Shown: one piece after another, positions 60,559-64,000 of the stretch
Layout: each line of letters opens with the position of its first letter
How positions within the stretch are numbered: the first letter of the stretch is position 1
DNA from: Fidelibacterota bacterium
Lineage (GTDB): Bacteria; Marinisomatota; Marinisomatia; Marinisomatales; S15-B10
Assembly: GCA_002715465.1 (NCBI GenBank)
Contig: PAYY01000005.1
Location: 5,361-69,360, forward strand
Direction: 5' to 3'
DNA: 64,000 nucleotides
Program-made: the position numbers and the translations under genes
The notes under the pieces: generated by a model
What the model saw: only the letters and a program-made list of their open reading frames with translations
Database searches by the model: none
Told to the model about the DNA's origin: nothing

Positions 60559-62853
60559 TTAAAAATCAAATACTGTCTCAATTGTAGTCTGCTTAATTGG
60601 TTCAAGCCCAGTTCCTTTATCACGATAAAATTGCTTATAATTCCATACAACGCTTACTCCTTTAGCAACTTCATATCCTAGCCGATATCCTAAAACTGTA
60701 TTTATTGTAGGGTTTTCAAAATCAAATGGATTTTCATCATTGTTTCTTTGAAAAAAAGCTTGGGCTACGCTGAGCTTAGGTATATTCTCAGTATTTACAT
60801 TTATGTTTGTATTGAAACTTCTAAATTTGATGGTGTCAGCTACCATATTTGCATAAGAAGCTTTAAAATTAGCGATATTTAGCAAATCAAAACCAAGAGA
60901 TCCATAATAACCTTTTGTATTTATTTTTGTTGTTGAATCAGCAAATACTAACATGTCTTTGGTAAAAACTTCGGTGCCAGCATCAGAATATATTGGTAAA
61001 ATTCTATTAAGATCGTAGGCTTGATCAAAAAATTTCGGTAGAAAATAATCGTTCTTAATACGGTATTCGATACTAAAAGTAATAAACTTTAAAATAGTTC
61101 CTCGCAAACCTGGTACAGTAAAACCAGTGCCAGAACGTTCAGTCCTAGAAAATTGTTCACTATCAACTAAAGGAAAATTTAAACGATTAAATTCAGAGTA
61201 TACCAATAGACTAAAAGACTCACTATTTACAATTGGATACCCAATATCTAAAGTAAAACCATTTGCTATACTTTTATTTTTTTCTATACTAAATGGTGTA
61301 GGTTTTAAACTAAGAGAATCGTCTAATTGATCATATATATTATCTCCATCTGCATCTATATCCCATCTTGATGAATCAAGACCATAATGTGGGTCCGGGA
61401 GACCATCTCTATCTGTATCATTCCAGAGTTTTGTACTATCAGGGAAATCATCAAAAATATCTGGATAAGTATCATCATCAGTATCTTTTAAACCAGAAAA
61501 CTGGTTCATGTCTGTAACATAACTAACACCTAACGTCAATGGAATATTCTCAGAAACAGTAAAAGTACCTCTAAGACCAAGAATTGTACCTCCTCTGACA
61601 AAATCTTTAATATTAGCTAAAAACAACTCAGAACCGAAACGATTTAAATTAAGACCAGTATTAAGACCTACACGCCTGACAGTTGGAAATTCCATCATAT
61701 TGGAATATCCAGATAATAAACCACCGTACCCTAGTGTAATATTCTCAAGTGATCCAATTTTAAACCAAATTGGATCTGATTTTTCAGCCCATCTTATATA
61801 AAGAAACTTATCTAATAAATCTGTGGTTTCATCCCATTCGTCTTTTCTGATATTTCCATCATTGTCAACATACAGAACTAAATCCAACCCTATACCTAAT
61901 TTACCAAGATTAATTTCGGGCCTTAGAGCTAACTGGTTAAATATTTTTCCATCAATTGTTGCGGAGCCTACTCCTAATCCCATTCCAAAGGGTTTTGGTA
62001 GATCTGGAGTAGTTTCATCAGTATCATTAGTCTGGTTCAAGGTGTCTGATAGAATTTCATTAGTTTCTTCTTCTTCTTCAAATAAATTCTCAATTTCCAT
62101 ATTCTCATTATCCAAATTTTCTTCAGCTGGAATATCTTCTTGAACTGAAGAATCATCCGTTTCTTGGAAATCTTGATCTTCATTTTGAAGTTGAACATCT
62201 TCTGGTTCAGATTGAATTTCTTCTGTCGGTTCATTTTCAGGGTCAACTGGAATTTCTTCTGGATCCGCTGGTGTTGATAAAACTTGACCAGTTGCTGTGG
62301 ACAATGTCATTTGACCAGGACCTAGAGTAACAGATTGACCACTTATAGTATTAAATATATCTAGAACTCCTTCTAGGCCGTAAAATTTATCAAAACCCAT
62401 TTGATTAATTATAGACCAAAATTGGGTTCCTTTTACACTTGCTACTGAGACTGGAGTCTCTACACGAAAATCTTTTTTCTTATCTTTTTTTACATCAATA
62501 AGAATTTTTCCAAAGTTTATATCTATTGTACGTGTATTTTCAGTATCCATAAATTGAAATTGTGTATCTTCTCTAATTTTCAAAATACTTTTGTCATCTA
62601 GGTATATAACCATACAAAAGCCTTCTTTTCCAACGTTTATAATATCCCCTGAATAGATTGGGCCACCAGGTTTTGTAGTAGTAAAATTTCCTGAACCTAA
62701 AGATTTTAGCTGAACATCTCCGCGCAATTTTGTAACTCTAGCTATGGTTTCTTGCGTATAAAGGTTTGATATAAAAACAATAAAAATTAAAAACAGATAG
62801 TAATTCTTTAATATTAGAAAAACTTTAAATAATCTTTTTGGATTTTTGTTCAT
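60559..62853 (-). CDS. FecR-domain outer-membrane beta-barrel protein with calcium-type repeats
   Basis: 764 aa. Signal peptide/membrane helix (about 14-33). FecR-like domain (about 36-185): ARVTKLRGDVQL, YLDDKSILKIREDTQFQF, VETPVSVASVKGTQFWS. Long acidic linker (about 195-285, Glu/Asp/Gln rich). From about 287 a beta-barrel-like region (GMGLGVGSATIDG, LYIRWAEKSDPIWFKIGSL). Thrombospondin-3-like Asp repeats at 457-512 (DTDDDTYPD, NDTDRDGLPD, DIDADGDNIYD) interrupt it. Ends with Phe, as in outer-membrane barrels. The first gene of a five-gene unit that includes the selenoprotein. Confidence 0.75.
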   Translation of the reverse strand: MNKNPKRLFKVFLILKNYYLFLIFIVFISNLYTQETIARVTKLRGDVQLKSLGSGNFTTTKPGGPIYSGDIINVGKEGFCMVIYLDDKSILKIREDTQFQFMDTENTRTIDINFGKILIDVKKDKKKDFRVETPVSVASVKGTQFWSIINQMGFDKFYGLEGVLDIFNTISGQSVTLGPGQMTLSTATGQVLSTPADPEEIPVDPENEPTEEIQSEPEDVQLQNEDQDFQETDDSSVQEDIPAEENLDNENMEIENLFEEEEETNEILSDTLNQTNDTDETTPDLPKPFGMGLGVGSATIDGKIFNQLALRPEINLGKLGIGLDLVLYVDNDGNIRKDEWDETTDLLDKFLYIRWAEKSDPIWFKIGSLENITLGYGGLLSGYSNMMEFPTVRRVGLNTGLNLNRFGSELFLANIKDFVRGGTILGLRGTFTVSENIPLTLGVSYVTDMNQFSGLKDTDDDTYPDIFDDFPDSTKLWNDTDRDGLPDPHYGLDSSRWDIDADGDNIYDQLDDSLSLKPTPFSIEKNKSIANGFTLDIGYPIVNSESFSLLVYSEFNRLNFPLVDSEQFSRTERSGTGFTVPGLRGTILKFITFSIEYRIKNDYFLPKFFDQAYDLNRILPIYSDAGTEVFTKDMLVFADSTTKINTKGYYGSLGFDLLNIANFKASYANMVADTIKFRSFNTNINVNTENIPKLSVAQAFFQRNNDENPFDFENPTINTVLGYRLGYEVAKGVSVVWNYKQFYRDKGTGLEPIKQTTIETVFDF

Positions 62854-63121
62854 ACTTAATAGTATTAATTTAGTTTAGAATTTACTTTTAGATAAAACAA
62901 TCACCTAACTACGTGTTAATTAATATTCACCTAATTATTCTATTTATTTAAATTTAAAATGTTAGTTATTTCTTTTGTTTGATCTTCGTCACATAAAAAA
63001 AGAAACGAAATCCATTGGTTCAGCCCGTATTAGCATACTAAATTCTATTATCTAAAATTATTACTCCTCAAAACTTTAAATTCAATAATGAAAATATTTT
63101 ATATAATCAAAAGAAAGAAAG

Positions 63122-64000
63122 ATGGCTGACTTTTTTGACAAATTAATTAAAGAAGAACCTTATACAGAATACTCTCTTGATATGTTTTCTAGAAGCACTG
63201 GAAAAGATCATGCAGAAATAATGCAATTCAACCGTTGGCGAGATCAGGTTAGCAATGCAAATAAATATACATTTGAAGTACCCCATCTTAATGCACAGAC
63301 TCCTGAAATTACTGTAAGAAGAGAAAATGGCGACGAATACAATTTAATTAGTTTTGCTAGTTATAATTATCTTGGTTATTCATATCATCCTCAAGTAGTT
63401 GAAAGTGCAAAAGAAGCCCTTAATAAATATGGTCTTGGAGCAACTGGCTCTCCAATCCTAAATGGAACGTTCCAAGTACATAAAGAATTAGAAGATAAAA
63501 TTACAAACTTTTATGGTCAAAAGGATTATGGGGTAACTCTTTTTTCTTCAGGTTATGGTGCAAATCTTGGTACAATATCAGCTTTTGTTCATAAAGGTGA
63601 CCATGTGGTTTTAGATCGTTCTTCTCATGCTTCACTTATTGATGGTGCAGTTCTTTCTCAAGGGAAGATATCTCTTTTTAGACATAATGATGCAGAATAT
63701 CTTGAAAAAGTGTTAAAAAGATTGGACTACAAAAATTCTAGAATTTTAGTTTGCTGCGAAGGTGTTTATAGCACTGATGGAGATTATGGGACCCTTAGAG
63801 ATATAATTGATATTTCTAAAAAGTATGGTGCCGCTGTTTTAGTGGATGAAGCCCATTCATTGTTGGTTGCCGGTGAAAAAGGTCGAGGTGTATGTGAAGA
63901 ACAAGGAGTTTTATCCGAAGTTGATATGATAATTGCAACATTCAGCAAATCTTTTGGTGGTGTTGGTGGTTGTCTTTATGCAAAAAAGAAAATTACTAAT
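63122..64000 (+). CDS. Alpha-oxoamine synthase-family PLP enzyme (incomplete)
   Basis: Right-edge partial gene, 293 codons from ATG 63122, preceded by a purine-rich AAGAAAGAAAG. Fold-type I PLP enzyme of the BioF/KBL/serine-palmitoyltransferase group: LISFASYNYLGYSYHPQV, GLGATGSPILNGTFQVHKELE, VVLDRSSHASLIDGAVLS, LVDEAHSLLVAGEKGRGV and the Lys motif TFSKSFGGVGG. It condenses an amino acid with an acyl-CoA/ACP. Product (biotin precursor, 2-amino-3-ketobutyrate, sphingoid base or other) is open; a ~50-residue N-terminal extension before FEVPHLN is like SPT-type members. Confidence 0.88.
   Translation, partial: MADFFDKLIKEEPYTEYSLDMFSRSTGKDHAEIMQFNRWRDQVSNANKYTFEVPHLNAQTPEITVRRENGDEYNLISFASYNYLGYSYHPQVVESAKEALNKYGLGATGSPILNGTFQVHKELEDKITNFYGQKDYGVTLFSSGYGANLGTISAFVHKGDHVVLDRSSHASLIDGAVLSQGKISLFRHNDAEYLEKVLKRLDYKNSRILVCCEGVYSTDGDYGTLRDIIDISKKYGAAVLVDEAHSLLVAGEKGRGVCEEQGVLSEVDMIIATFSKSFGGVGGCLYAKKKITN

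Noticed and set aside
1..64000. CRISPR arrays, insertion sequences, prophage or defence islands
   Set aside because: No regularly spaced repeats, transposase, integrase, restriction or Cas-like protein is seen; gene content and order are mostly core.

Overview
The window is a gene-dense, AT-rich, mostly minus-strand stretch of a bacterial chromosome. The cell envelope is diderm: there is a Kdo transferase, a family-9 (heptosyltransferase-like) glycosyltransferase, an LptE-type lipoprotein, lipoprotein signals and a FecR/beta-barrel protein. One secreted protein ends in a type IX-secretion-style C-terminal sorting domain (NFPNPFN...). Together with a DUF5683 protein and a choice-of-anchor-B protein, this suggests a marine FCB-group bacterium. 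My best guess is Marinimicrobia (SAR406) or a close relative, inferred from family content and not from any marker-gene search. UGA is an ordinary stop here (waaF-like gene, pgsA, the 318-aa membrane protein). I see no phage, transposon, integrase or CRISPR array.

Layout. 1-3.5 kb: edge of a Bax1-I/YccA-like gene, a GH5-like lipoprotein glycosidase, tRNA-Pro, a MerR regulator and an alanine-type aminotransferase. 3.5-12.6 kb: the conserved translation/RNA cluster rimP-nusA-infB-rbfA-truB-ribF-rpsO-pnp. 12.7-15.5 kb: a YfgM-like TPR protein, tRNA-Arg, gpsA, tRNA-Leu and a probable structured small RNA. 15.4-18.7 kb: five genes of unknown function. 18.7-31 kb: lepB, an RNase HII with an extra domain, a secreted choice-of-anchor-B protein, nadE, a LOG-like protein, asnS, lptE, a sigma-54 activator, galE and uvrB. 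31-37 kb: a CDP-alcohol phosphotransferase, a tandem ABC ATPase, waaA, a family-9 glycosyltransferase, a polyprenyl synthase and tatC. 37-48 kb: a Crp/Fnr regulator, rpsT, guaB, an exonuclease-DinG helicase, a geranylgeranyl-reductase-family enzyme with its own small ferredoxin, a membrane protein, an Na+ symporter, DUF5683, a lipid kinase and RidA. 48-58 kb: the classic alaS-recX-recA-thpR-cinA-pgpA-pgsA-recR-ybaB-dnaX run. 58-64 kb: a methyltransferase, then an accessory operon with a FecR/beta-barrel protein, a 46-aa membrane peptide, a SelW-like selenoprotein and a secreted protein. The start of an alpha-oxoamine synthase is at the right edge.

The most notable find is a short gene at 60173-60403. 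It reads through an in-frame UGA exactly where the SelW/Rdx family carries the selenocysteine of its CxxU motif, and a SECIS-like hairpin follows immediately. Other points worth a second look are a 57-aa two-cluster ferredoxin hidden upstream of the geranylgeranyl reductase, an RNase HII fused to a degenerate YraN-like domain, and a tandem ABC ATPase with complementary motif losses. Also notable are an E. coli-like frameshift site in dnaX, a pair of paralogous small proteins 43 kb apart, and a structured RNA candidate near 15.3 kb.
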